A DNA stretch of 64,000 nt from Larkinella punicea. Lineage in GTDB: Bacteria > Bacteroidota > Bacteroidia > Cytophagales > Spirosomataceae. The notes under the pieces were generated by a model. The model saw only the letters and a program-made list of their open reading frames with translations. It was not told the DNA's origin and searched no databases. The position numbers and the translations under genes were made by a program. Position 1 is the first letter of the stretch; the number at the start of each line of letters is the position of its first letter. Where the stretch lies: contig NZ_QOWE01000031.1 of assembly GCF_003334855.1 (NCBI RefSeq), positions 1 through 64,000 of the forward strand, in the 5' to 3' direction. Positions 34,673-42,778 of this stretch are shown piece after piece.

Positions 34673-35530
34673 ATGGAAACGAGTGAATTAGCAAAAGTCG
34701 CTTCGCAGGTACGCCGGGATATTGTCCGCATGGTGCATGGCGTCGCATCCGGGCATCCGGGAGGTTCGCTGGGGTGTACGGACTTACTGGTGAGTCTGTA
34801 TTTCCAGGCCATGAACCTGAAAATGGACGATCAGGGTTCCGTCGTGTTTGATATGAGCGGTTCGGGCGAAGATCTGTTCTTTTTGTCCAATGGTCATATT
34901 TCGCCGGTACTGTATTCCGTGCTGGCCCGCCGTGGTTATTTCCCGGTTTCCGAGCTGGCGACATTCCGCAAACTGAATTCCCGGTTGCAGGGCCACCCCG
35001 CAACGGCGGAACACCTACCCGGAATCCGCATTGCTTCCGGTTCTTTGGGGCAGGGACTTTCGGTAGCGGCTGGTGCTGCCTATGGCAAAAAAATCCGCAA
35101 CGACCCCCACCGGGTCTACTGTTTGATGGGTGATGGCGAGCAACAGGAAGGGCAGATCTGGGAAGCCGCAGCCTTTATTCCGCACCGCAAACTGGATAAT
35201 CTGATTGCCATTATTGACTTTAACGGACAGCAGATCGACGGCCCTACCGATGTGGTTCTCAACAACCGTGATCTGGGTGCCAAATACGAAGCCTTCGGCT
35301 GGACAGTGCTCCACATGGACGGCAATGACCTGGATGATGTGGCATCGACCCTACAAGCCGCTCAAGAGGCTGGTGGCCAGGGCGCTCCCGTTTGCATCAT
35401 CATGAAAACGGAAATGGGACAGGGCGTTGATTTCATGATGCACACCCACAAGTGGCACGGAACGGCTCCCAACAACGAACAGCTCACCGCAGCCCTGGCT
35501 CAACTGGAAGAAACCCTCGGCGACTATTAA
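34673..35530 (+). CDS. transketolase, N-terminal (thiamine diphosphate-binding) subunit
   Basis: 285 aa from the ATG of METSELAKVAS; in-frame starts at 34637 and 34652 add unconserved residues and overlap the hairpin. It carries the N-terminal half of transketolase: GVASGHPGGSLGCTDLL, HISPVLYSVLAR, GSLGQGLSVAAGAAYG and the ThDP motif GDGEQQEGQIWEA...NLIAIIDFN. It pairs with the next gene to make a split transketolase that moves two-carbon units between pentose and hexose phosphates. Split transketolases are common in Bacteroidota and archaea. Confidence 0.93.
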   Translation: METSELAKVASQVRRDIVRMVHGVASGHPGGSLGCTDLLVSLYFQAMNLKMDDQGSVVFDMSGSGEDLFFLSNGHISPVLYSVLARRGYFPVSELATFRKLNSRLQGHPATAEHLPGIRIASGSLGQGLSVAAGAAYGKKIRNDPHRVYCLMGDGEQQEGQIWEAAAFIPHRKLDNLIAIIDFNGQQIDGPTDVVLNNRDLGAKYEAFGWTVLHMDGNDLDDVASTLQAAQEAGGQGAPVCIIMKTEMGQGVDFMMHTHKWHGTAPNNEQLTAALAQLEETLGDY

Positions 35531-35540
35531 TTCTGACCTC

Positions 35541-36497
35541 ATGAAAACCTACACGTTTACCGAAAAGAAAGATACCCGTTCCGGTTTCGGCGCGGGCATG
35601 GCAGAATTGGGCCGCTCGCATCCGGATGTCGTTGCCCTCTGCGCCGATCTGGTAGCTTCCCTCAAACTGGACACGTTCATCAAAGAAAATCCCGACCGGT
35701 TTATCCAGTGCGGGATTGCTGAAGCCAACATGATCGGGGTTGCCGCCGGTCTGACGCTGAACGGCCTGATTCCTTTTGCTACGACCTTTGCCAACTTTGG
35801 CTCAAGCCGGGTGCTGGACCAGATTCGTCAGGCGGTCGCGTATTCGAATAAAAATGTTAAAATCTGCGTCTCTCACGCGGGGCTGACCCTGGGCGAAGAT
35901 GGCGCAACGCACCAGGTGCTGGAAGACATCAGTATGATGAAAGCCCTGCCCGGCATGACCGTTATCAATCCCTGCGATTTCAACCAGACCAAAGCCGCCA
36001 CCATCGCCATTGCCGATTATGAGGGGCCGGTTTACCTCCGGTTTGGACGTCCCGTTGTGCCCAACTTTACCCCCGCCGACCAACCGTTTGAAATCGGAAA
36101 AGCCATTCTGCTCAACGAAGGTGCGGATGTCTCTATTTTTGCCACCGGGCACATGGTCTGGCAGGCACTGGAAGCCGGTAAGCTGCTGGCCGAACAGGGT
36201 GTAGAAGCCGAAATCATCAACATCCACACCATCAAACCGCTGGACAAAGAGGCAATTCTGGCATCGGTTTCGAAAACGGGTTGTGTCGTAACGGCCGAAG
36301 AACACCAGATGAACGGTGGTTTGGGCGATAGCGTGGCGCAGGTACTGGCGCTGAACCATCCGGCCCCGCTGGAAATGGTGGCCGTCAACGATTCGTTCGG
36401 CGAAAGCGGAACACCGGAGCAACTGATGGAAAAATACGGATTAACAGCGGCCTCGATCGTCGCCAAAGCGCTGGCAGTTATCCAGCGGAAAAAGTAA
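35541..36497 (+). CDS. transketolase, C-terminal subunit
   Basis: 318 aa: a pyrimidine-binding domain (about 1-175, with IQCGIAEANMIGVAAGL containing the catalytic Glu, and SHAGLTLGEDGATHQ) and the transketolase C-terminal domain (about 190-315). It begins 10 bp after the N-terminal subunit gene, so the two halves are co-expressed. Next to xylA it supplies the step that uses xylulose-5-phosphate from both the xylose and arabinose routes. Confidence 0.94.
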   Translation: MKTYTFTEKKDTRSGFGAGMAELGRSHPDVVALCADLVASLKLDTFIKENPDRFIQCGIAEANMIGVAAGLTLNGLIPFATTFANFGSSRVLDQIRQAVAYSNKNVKICVSHAGLTLGEDGATHQVLEDISMMKALPGMTVINPCDFNQTKAATIAIADYEGPVYLRFGRPVVPNFTPADQPFEIGKAILLNEGADVSIFATGHMVWQALEAGKLLAEQGVEAEIINIHTIKPLDKEAILASVSKTGCVVTAEEHQMNGGLGDSVAQVLALNHPAPLEMVAVNDSFGESGTPEQLMEKYGLTAASIVAKALAVIQRKK

Positions 36498-36507
36498 GGA
36501 TTGGTCT

Positions 36508-36538
36508 TGATCCGGGTCGTCGTGAAAAGCCCGGATCA
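36508..36538. terminator. stem-loop between convergent tkt and GDPD genes
   Basis: TGATCCGGG (36508-36516) and CCCGGATCA (36530-36538) form a 9-bp perfect stem with a 13-nt loop. It lies 11 bp after the transketolase stop and 23 bp from the GDPD stop, so it may serve both directions. Confidence 0.65.
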
Positions 36539-36561
36539 GGACGCTCTCAGCCGGAGGTCTG

Positions 36562-37428
36562 TTATTTTACCGCCTGATAGACCTCCAGCGGCCGATCCGT
36601 CGACATCACATCCGCGCCATTTTCGGCAAACTTTTTATAGACCTGATCGCCTTTGGCAATGGCCTGTTTGTCCAGATTGCCGAGCGTTCCGAGAATACAG
36701 GAAATCCCTTTTCCGTGCAAAAACCGGTATAACTCAGGGCTGGGTTCTTTGACGCCCACAAACGCCACCATGTTGCGGTCTGGAATACCGAGGTCGTGGA
36801 GTCGCTGGTAGTCTTCTTCTTTCAGAATCGTAACCGACAACATCAGGTTCGGGTCAAGCCGGTAGACTTCGGCGGCTTGCGTGGCGCTGTAGGTGATCAC
36901 CACCGAATAATCAGCCGCGCCCGTCCGCCGGACCATCTCGACAACTTTGGCAAAAGGGACGTTTTTTTTGACATCCAGCGTGTAAATCACCTTGCCTTTC
37001 CCCCACCGCAGCACCTGCTCCAGCGTCGGAATTTTGAAGTTCGTCACATTGCCCAGGTTGTCTTCCAGGCGGTATTGCTGCGTTTCTTCGTAGGTTTTTC
37101 CGATGAGTTTACCAGTTCCGGTCGTCGTTCGGTCCAGGGTTTGGTCGTGCATCATCACCAGCACACTGTCGCGGGTCAGGTCGATGTCACATTCGATGAT
37201 CACGGGCAGTTTTTCGGCCAGATAAGCAAACGATTCGATGCAATTTTCGGGGTAACCTTTGATATCGCCCCCACCCCGGTGGGCACTGATCATGGCGGTT
37301 CTGCCGGGGGTGTAGTTGAAAAAAGTCGACAGCCCGCCCGCCGGAACGCGGTACGCATTGAGTACGGTTTTTGGCGCACAACCGGTTAGTAAACCGATCG
37401 TAAAACCAAGCCATAAAATTCGTTTCAT
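36562..37428 (-). CDS. glycerophosphodiester phosphodiesterase family lipoprotein
   Basis: 288 aa. The N-terminus MKRILWLGFTIGLLTGC is a signal peptide with a lipobox at Cys17. The GDPD catalytic start ISAHRGGG and the metal-site IIECDIDLTRDSVLVMMHD are intact. It hydrolyses glycerophosphodiesters, products of phospholipid turnover, in the periplasm to glycerol-3-phosphate plus alcohol. Monocistronic, 67 bp downstream of fumC on the same strand, with a palindrome in the gap. Confidence 0.92.
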   Translation of the reverse strand: MKRILWLGFTIGLLTGCAPKTVLNAYRVPAGGLSTFFNYTPGRTAMISAHRGGGDIKGYPENCIESFAYLAEKLPVIIECDIDLTRDSVLVMMHDQTLDRTTTGTGKLIGKTYEETQQYRLEDNLGNVTNFKIPTLEQVLRWGKGKVIYTLDVKKNVPFAKVVEMVRRTGAADYSVVITYSATQAAEVYRLDPNLMLSVTILKEEDYQRLHDLGIPDRNMVAFVGVKEPSPELYRFLHGKGISCILGTLGNLDKQAIAKGDQVYKKFAENGADVMSTDRPLEVYQAVK

Positions 37429-37448
37429 GTTGTGAAGTGTGTATACAG

Positions 37449-37477
37449 ACCTGTTAGGTTTTAAAAACCTAACAGGT
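37449..37477. repeat. 29-bp palindrome (ACCTGxxAGGTTTT family)
   Basis: ACCTGTTAGGTTTT (37449-37462) and its exact reverse complement (37464-37477) around a single central base. It has the same word structure as the palindrome at 13023-13053 and lies between fumC and the GDPD gene. Confidence 0.88.
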
Positions 37478-37495
37478 TTAGTTGTCTGTCGCTAC

Positions 37496-38899
37496 TTATA
37501 CATCGATATTTCCTACCATCTCTTCCGGTTTCACCCATTCGTCAAACTCCGCTTCCGTCAGGTAGCCCAGTTTGATGGCGGTTTCTTTCAGTGTGCTGCC
37601 TTCGCGGTGGGCGGTTTGGGCAATTTCGGCGGCTTTGTAATACCCGATTTTGGTGTTCAGCGCCGTCACCAGCATCAGCGAGTTGTTGACGTGCTTCCGG
37701 ATATTTTCTTCAATCGGACGAATCCCGACAGCACATTTGTCGTTGAACGACACACACACATCCCCAATCAGCCGCGCCGAGTGCAGAAAGTTGTAGATCA
37801 TTACCGGTTTGAAAACGTTCAGTTCGAAATGACCCATGGAACCGCCGATGTTGATCGCGACATCATTGCCAAACACCTGAGCCGCCACCATCGTCATGGC
37901 TTCGCACTGCGTGGGGTTCACTTTCCCCGGCATGATCGACGAACCCGGTTCGTTGTCGGGAATGAAGATTTCACCGATGCCCGCGCGTGGTCCCGACGAC
38001 AGCATCCGCACGTCGTTCCCAATTTTCATCAGGCTGGCGGCAACGGTTTTCAACGCGCCGTGCGCTTCCACAATGGCGTCGTGAGCGGCCAGGGCTTCAA
38101 ACTTATTTTCGGCGGTAACGAACGGCAAACCCGTCAGGTCGGCGATGTGTTTGGCGACGTTTTCGGAATAATTCGGGGGTGTGTTGATACCCGTTCCGAC
38201 GGCGGTTCCGCCCAGGGCGAGTTCGCTCAAATGCGCCAGCGTGTTTTTGATGGCTCGTAAACCGTGCGTCAACTGAGAAACGTAACCCGAAAATTCCTGC
38301 CCTACCGTCAACGGTGTGGCATCCATGAAATGCGTCCGGCCAATTTTGACGACATTTTTAAACTCTTTCGCCTTCGCATCCAGGGTGTCCCGCAGTTTTT
38401 CAATTCCGGGAATCGTCACTTCGATCAGAATCTTGTAAGCCGCAATATGCATGGCCGTCGGAAACGTATCGTTCGAGGACTGCGACTTGTTGACGTCGTC
38501 GTTCGGGTGAAGCGCTTTCTTTTCGTCAGTCAACTGGCCACCCTGCAACACGTGGGCACGGTAGGCTACGACTTCGTTGACGTTCATATTCGACTGCGTA
38601 CCGGAACCGGTTTGCCAAACAACCAGCGGAAACTGATCGTCCAGTTTGCCGTCCAGAATTTCGTCACACGCCCGCCCGATCAGGTCCGATTTCTCCTGCG
38701 ACAACACGCCCGCGTCGAGATTGGTCAGGGCTGCGGCTTTTTTCAGATAGGCAAACGCCCGAACGATTTCGCGGGGCATTTTATTGATGTCTTGCGCAAT
38801 TTTGAAGTTTTCAATCGAACGCTGGGTTTGTGCGCCCCAATACACGTTGGCCGGTACCTGAACCTGGCCCATCGTGTCTTTTTCAATCCGGTATTCCAT
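37496..38899 (-). CDS. fumC: fumarate hydratase, class II
   Basis: 467 aa, the normal class II (iron-independent) length. The start is taken at [11 protein letters not shown], the conserved N-terminus; an ATG 29 codons upstream gives unconserved sequence. It adds water to fumarate to give malate in the TCA cycle. The signature [13 protein letters not shown] is intact, and the conserved [14 protein letters not shown] and [16 protein letters not shown] blocks are present. Monocistronic. Confidence 0.97.
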   Translation of the reverse strand: MEYRIEKDTMGQVQVPANVYWGAQTQRSIENFKIAQDINKMPREIVRAFAYLKKAAALTNLDAGVLSQEKSDLIGRACDEILDGKLDDQFPLVVWQTGSGTQSNMNVNEVVAYRAHVLQGGQLTDEKKALHPNDDVNKSQSSNDTFPTAMHIAAYKILIEVTIPGIEKLRDTLDAKAKEFKNVVKIGRTHFMDATPLTVGQEFSGYVSQLTHGLRAIKNTLAHLSELALGGTAVGTGINTPPNYSENVAKHIADLTGLPFVTAENKFEALAAHDAIVEAHGALKTVAASLMKIGNDVRMLSSGPRAGIGEIFIPDNEPGSSIMPGKVNPTQCEAMTMVAAQVFGNDVAINIGGSMGHFELNVFKPVMIYNFLHSARLIGDVCVSFNDKCAVGIRPIEENIRKHVNNSLMLVTALNTKIGYYKAAEIAQTAHREGSTLKETAIKLGYLTEAEFDEWVKPEEMVGNIDV

Positions 38900-39005
38900 T
38901 TTGAGACAATAGACGTTAGACTTGAGACAAAAGATGCCGGCGGGTTTGCCCGGCGCTTCCGGTGGCAAAGGTAGAACACAAGCCAATAGATACGCATGGA
39001 ATTTA

Positions 39006-39034
39006 TATATTTGTCAGGATGTTGTCAAATGACA
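39006..39034 (+). promoter_or_regulatory. promoter and autoregulatory operator candidate of the Xre/RES module
   Basis: TATATTTG (39006-39013) matches the -7 consensus. Directly after it lie the words TTGTCAGGAT and the palindrome TGTCAAATGACA (39023-39034). The dyad at the expected transcription start, 22 bp before the antitoxin gene, suits repression by the antitoxin itself, the usual arrangement for such modules. Confidence 0.5.
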
Positions 39035-39056
39035 GGATTAAATTATTCAAATAACT

Positions 39057-39497
39057 ATGCAGGTGCCACTTCAGAAGATTGTATTAGCATTGGGAGGTGA
39101 AGGTCTGATCAATCATCAGGTCAGACATGAATTTGATTTGTTGGCTGTTGCCAGAGAAGGGTTACCAATGGATTCTATCACTCACCTTCAAAAAAATATG
39201 GGTTTCACGAATAAAACGATGAGCCATATTCTTGCCATTTCGGAAAGCACATACCAACGTCGCATCCGAAATCAGGCTAAATTAAATCAGGACGAAACGG
39301 AAAAAGCCATTGCTTTATCTGAAATTTACGCAAAAGGCATGGAGGTTTTTGAAATCAAAGAAGACTTTGAGTATTGGTTAAATGCAAAAATAATAGCCCT
39401 ACAAAGCCAAAAACCGATTGATCTATTAGATTCAATGATCGGTCGCAAACAGGTTTTAAATGTTTTGAACGCCATTTTGCACGGTATTTACACTTGA
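39057..39497 (+). CDS. Xre/MbcA/ParS-type antitoxin (DUF2384)
   Basis: 146 aa. The N-terminal region has a helix-turn-helix-like segment with the typical MGFTNKTMSHILAISESTYQRR. The C-terminal part is the DUF2384 toxin-binding domain (IYAKGMEVFEIKEDFEYWLNAKIIALQSQKPIDLLDS). It neutralises the RES toxin encoded 90 bp downstream and probably binds the dyad at its own promoter. The gene is more A/T-rich than its neighbours, which suggests it arrived by transfer. Confidence 0.93.
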   Translation: MQVPLQKIVLALGGEGLINHQVRHEFDLLAVAREGLPMDSITHLQKNMGFTNKTMSHILAISESTYQRRIRNQAKLNQDETEKAIALSEIYAKGMEVFEIKEDFEYWLNAKIIALQSQKPIDLLDSMIGRKQVLNVLNAILHGIYT

Positions 39498-39587
39498 CAG
39501 CTATTCTATAACAAAAACTACTTACTGCCTATAACTGAAAAGCGTTTCATAAAAAAAGGTGTACAACCTGGGATTACTTTTGCCCAC

Positions 39588-40037
39588 ATGAGACTTTATA
39601 GAATCACAAAAACAAATTACGCTAACGATCTTAACGGCACTGGTGGACTTTATGCTTCGGGACGGTGGCACCGCGAAGGCACATTGCTTCTCTACTTTGC
39701 CGAACACGTTTCCTTAGCTATGCTTGAGATGCTAGCCAATTCAGAAATATTGCCCATCAACGTGAGTCTAGTAACGGTAGAGCTTCCTGAAATGGCTTCA
39801 ATTCGTCAGACTAGGCTTGAAGATTTGCCATCGGATTGGAGAAATATACCTTACAAAGAAACCTTAGCCGATATTACTGAACGGTGGATAACTGAAATGC
39901 AGTTCTGGGCTATGCGTGTTCCATCAGCCCACTCTCCCACTGAATTCAATTATTTGTTAAATCCATTACATCCGGAACATAAAACGTTGGAAGTCGTTAG
40001 CATTCAACCCATTTCATTCGACCGTCGATTAAAATAA
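39588..40037 (+). CDS. RES-domain toxin
   Basis: 149 aa RES family protein. The domain is named for conserved Arg, Glu and Ser: Arg in MRLYRITKTNYAND and in GGLYASGRWHREG, Glu in FAEHVSLAMLEMLA, and a later Ser in VPSAHSPTEFNYLLNP. Characterised RES toxins degrade NAD+ and halt growth when freed from the antitoxin. It forms a type II module with the preceding Xre gene. The normal length and intact motifs suggest it is active. The next gene starts 6 bp on. Confidence 0.92.
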   Translation: MRLYRITKTNYANDLNGTGGLYASGRWHREGTLLLYFAEHVSLAMLEMLANSEILPINVSLVTVELPEMASIRQTRLEDLPSDWRNIPYKETLADITERWITEMQFWAMRVPSAHSPTEFNYLLNPLHPEHKTLEVVSIQPISFDRRLK

Positions 40038-40043
40038 ACCTGT

Positions 40044-40661
40044 ATGCCTTTTTTAGTGCTTGACCTTGAAATGACCGGCCCGGAGCCGGATTGGAACGAA
40101 ATTATTCAGGTGGGTGCCGTTCTTTTCGACGATAATTGGGTTGAAAAAGGGCAGTATCTGACCAACGTCTATCCCGAAAACGAAGACGCATTTTCGAGTT
40201 CGTCCGAGAAAATCCACAACCTGTCGCTGGCCGACCTGGAGGATGCGCCGATGATTTACGACGTATTGCCGGAACTGGAAGAGTGGATTATCAAGCAGTT
40301 GGGCATCCAGAAAACGCAGAAAACGACGGACAACAATCCGTATTTGCGGGAGGTGATCATCTGCGGTCAGAGCGTGATCAACGACATCAATTTCCTGAAA
40401 GAAGCCTACCGCCTGGAGAAACTCAAATGGCCGTATTCGCGCACGCTGGTCGACCTGCACACCCTTAGTTATTTTGCGTTTCGGATTCTGAAAAAGAACA
40501 AAAAACCCGTTCCACAACGGCTGAGTTTGAAAGAAATTGCCGGCCATTTTGGTTTTGAACGCGAATCCGACATTCACAACGCCCTCGAAGATGCAGTTTT
40601 AACGGCGAAGTGTTTGAAGGAGGTCTTTAAACTCGCGGACCACCTGAAGCTAGGCGAGTAA
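40044..40661 (+). CDS. DnaQ-like 3'-5' exonuclease (DEDDh)
   Basis: 205 aa. ExoI motif LVLDLEMTGPE supplies the first Asp/Glu, ICGQSVINDINFLKEAYRL the second Asp, and HNALEDAVLTAKCLKEV the third motif with His and Asp. It is an RNase T/oligoribonuclease/epsilon-type exonuclease; the exact substrate is unclear. It starts 6 bp after the RES toxin, but higher GC and ordinary codon use suggest it is a resident gene rather than part of the module. Its end overlaps the convergent kinase gene by 12 bp. Confidence 0.88.
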   Translation: MPFLVLDLEMTGPEPDWNEIIQVGAVLFDDNWVEKGQYLTNVYPENEDAFSSSSEKIHNLSLADLEDAPMIYDVLPELEEWIIKQLGIQKTQKTTDNNPYLREVIICGQSVINDINFLKEAYRLEKLKWPYSRTLVDLHTLSYFAFRILKKNKKPVPQRLSLKEIAGHFGFERESDIHNALEDAVLTAKCLKEVFKLADHLKLGE

Positions 40662-41168
40662 GCGATCAATCTCCCCCGTCACAATCTTCCAGCGCGTGGC
40701 CCAATCGCCCGATACATCGACGTAATCGATATTCCGTTGGGCCAGGGCGGTTTTGAAGCGGTTATACATTTCTTCCCGGCGATGACCCAGATCGCGCAGA
40801 CCGTCGGCTACCCAGGGCACGTCAATGTTCAGCAGGAAATACCGGTCATAGGTAATCTGTTTTTCCAGTTCGAATAGAACCGGCGGAACTTCCTGTAAAT
40901 AATGCTCGGCGTATAATTCGGTTGTAATCAGATCTGTATCACAGATCAGCAGTTTGTTCGCTTTTTGGGTTGCGTCCAGAACCGCCTTCGTCTGGGCGTG
41001 GCCGATCGTCACGTAATCGTCGAGCGTCAGGTCGTTGGACGTAATCAGATCGCGGGCGACTTCCTGCACAAAAACCGTCTGATAATGCGCAGCCAGTTGC
41101 TCCGCCAGGGTGGTTTTGCCAACGCTTTCAGAACCATACAGGCAGATCAACTTAACGTTTCCGATCAT
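40650..41168 (-). CDS. NadR-like nicotinamide riboside kinase (AAA/P-loop ATPase)
   Basis: 172 aa from the ATG that overlaps the pnuC stop as ATGA; the longer open frame upstream is only an antisense shadow of pnuC. Walker A GSESVGKTTLAEQL and a later DTDLITTELYAEHYL segment resemble the kinase domain of NadR. With PnuC it should trap imported nicotinamide riboside as NMN. Coupled translation with pnuC supports this. Its 3' end overlaps the convergent exonuclease gene. Confidence 0.87.
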   Translation of the reverse strand: MIGNVKLICLYGSESVGKTTLAEQLAAHYQTVFVQEVARDLITSNDLTLDDYVTIGHAQTKAVLDATQKANKLLICDTDLITTELYAEHYLQEVPPVLFELEKQITYDRYFLLNIDVPWVADGLRDLGHRREEMYNRFKTALAQRNIDYVDVSGDWATRWKIVTGEIDRLLA

Positions 41169-41833
41169 CGGGCGGACTGGGGATAACTTCGGTACTCCTT
41201 CGTAAAATGATACGCTCCAACCAGGGCAATCAGACAGTAAAACGCGTATTCGATACCAACCACTTTCAACCCTTTCACAAAATACATGTAGGCACTGATG
41301 GCATCGACCAGCAGCCAGACATACCAGGTTTCTACTTTTTTCCGAATCAGCAGAAATGTGGCCACAATGCTCATCACCGACGTAAAGGAATCCAGATACG
41401 GAAACGCGCTGGGTTTGTTGAACAGAATCGGAAACCATTCGTGCAGATTCCCGGCAATTGTCCCGAACAGAACCGTCGCCAGCGATCCGGCGAATAGAAT
41501 CATGCCAAACTGTTTTCGCGATAATTGACTGACTTTCAGTTCTCTTTTCTGGTCTTCTTCCCCGGTTTTCGGGTGCGTCCACTCCCACCAGCCCACGAGG
41601 TTCATGACAAAAAAGAAGATTTGCAGGAACATGTCGGGATACAACTGAATCTGATAAAACAGAAAGAAAAACGTCGTCACGCTAATCAGACCAGCGGGCC
41701 AGCTCCAGATGTTCGCTTTGGCCGACCACCAGGTGGCAAAGGCGCCAACGACGGTTCCGACAAATTCGAGGTAACTCATCGGATACCCGAGAACCGTAAA
41801 AAAAATCGAGTCAATATCGAAAAAATCCTTCAT
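41165..41833 (-). CDS. pnuC: nicotinamide riboside transporter PnuC
   Basis: 222 aa with about seven hydrophobic segments. Typical PnuC segments are VGAFATWWSAKANIWSWPAGLISV near the N-terminus and NLVGWWEWTHP, plus the later WYVWLLVDAISAYMYFVKGL. It takes up nicotinamide riboside by facilitated diffusion across the inner membrane, driven by phosphorylation by the coupled kinase. It overlaps the ExoIII gene stop by 4 bp and the kinase start by 4 bp, so the three genes form a tight operon. Confidence 0.93.
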   Translation of the reverse strand: MKDFFDIDSIFFTVLGYPMSYLEFVGTVVGAFATWWSAKANIWSWPAGLISVTTFFFLFYQIQLYPDMFLQIFFFVMNLVGWWEWTHPKTGEEDQKRELKVSQLSRKQFGMILFAGSLATVLFGTIAGNLHEWFPILFNKPSAFPYLDSFTSVMSIVATFLLIRKKVETWYVWLLVDAISAYMYFVKGLKVVGIEYAFYCLIALVGAYHFTKEYRSYPQSAR

Positions 41834-42633
41834 CGCGCGACTTCGAGCCAGACCGGGCCGTGGTCGGAATGAACGGCGTCGGGCAGGTGTCCGGCGGCCA
41901 CGATGTGGTCTTTGTAGGGTTCGCTGACGGAAATGTAGTCGATCCTCCAGCCCTTGTTATTGGCGCGCGCACCGGCCCGGTAACTCCACCAACTGTATTC
42001 GATTTTGTCCGGATTCTTGTAGCGGTAGGAATCAATAAAACCGCTATCGAACCACTTCGTCAGCCACGCCCGCTCTTCCGGCAGAAAGCCCGAGGACGTT
42101 TTGTTGCGAACCGGATCATGAATATCAATGGCGGTGTGCGCGATGTTGTAATCCCCGACGACAATGACATTCGGTCGGGTTTGGCGCAACTCCTGAACGT
42201 AGTCGAAAAAATCATCCAGAAACTGCATCTTTACGGTTTGCCGAATTTCGCCGGTCGTTCCCGACGGAAAATAGCAATTCAGTAAGGTCAGATCGCCAAA
42301 GTCGGTGCGCAGAATCCGGCCTTCGCAGTCATAAATGGACATGCCGCACCCCAAAACGACCTGATCCGGCGGCAGTTTAGAAAACGTCGCCACCCCGCTG
42401 TAGCCCTTCTTCTCGGCCGCATGCCAGTGATATTGATAGCCCAATTCTTCAAACGGCAGCAAATCGACCACGTCGTGGGTGGCTTTCACTTCCTGAAAAC
42501 ACAGGATGTCGAACGAATTTTGCGAAAGCCATTCGACCAATCCCTTACTCAGCGCCGACCGGATGCCGTTGAGGTTGTAGGTCAGGATTTTGACGGTTTC
42601 GCTGGAGTGATTGAATGTGTCGGTATTGGTCAT
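41830..42633 (-). CDS. xth: exodeoxyribonuclease III family protein
   Basis: 267 aa, AP-endonuclease/exonuclease III fold, acting on abasic sites in DNA repair. Motifs: LTYNLNGIRSALSKGL at the N-terminus, LCFQEVKA with the metal-binding Glu, VVGDYNIAHTAIDI with Asp and Asn, and the C-terminal HSDHGPVWLE with the catalytic Asp-His. It begins the minus-strand operon that continues into pnuC and the NadR-like kinase; this link of repair to NAD salvage is by position only. Confidence 0.94.
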   Translation of the reverse strand: MTNTDTFNHSSETVKILTYNLNGIRSALSKGLVEWLSQNSFDILCFQEVKATHDVVDLLPFEELGYQYHWHAAEKKGYSGVATFSKLPPDQVVLGCGMSIYDCEGRILRTDFGDLTLLNCYFPSGTTGEIRQTVKMQFLDDFFDYVQELRQTRPNVIVVGDYNIAHTAIDIHDPVRNKTSSGFLPEERAWLTKWFDSGFIDSYRYKNPDKIEYSWWSYRAGARANNKGWRIDYISVSEPYKDHIVAAGHLPDAVHSDHGPVWLEVAR

Positions 42634-42673
42634 TAGACAACGTAATTTTCTAAGAATATGGCTTTCCTCCTCT

Positions 42674-42756
42674 TTTGCCCCCGACCCCTAAAGGGGCGCG
42701 GACGTCGCTTTATCCGATGGCTCGGCGTCCGTGCCCCTTTAGGGGTCGGGGGCAAA
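42674..42756. repeat. 31-bp inverted repeat (CCCCTAAAGGGG family)
   Basis: Arms 42674-42704 and 42726-42756 match with one mismatch and contain GACCCCTAAAGGGGC between TTTGCCCCC and GGACG. It fills the gap between the leuS stop and the xth start and has the same core as the repeats at 4454-4554 and 7926-8026. Confidence 0.92.
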
Positions 42757-42778
42757 GGCTGGATTTAGTGACAAGTTG

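Noticed and set aside
41169-41588. 140-residue N-terminal extension of the NadR-like kinase
   Set aside because: It is read antiparallel to nothing but in an alternative frame of pnuC, has no family similarity, and the ATGA overlap with pnuC gives a better start just before the Walker A segment.
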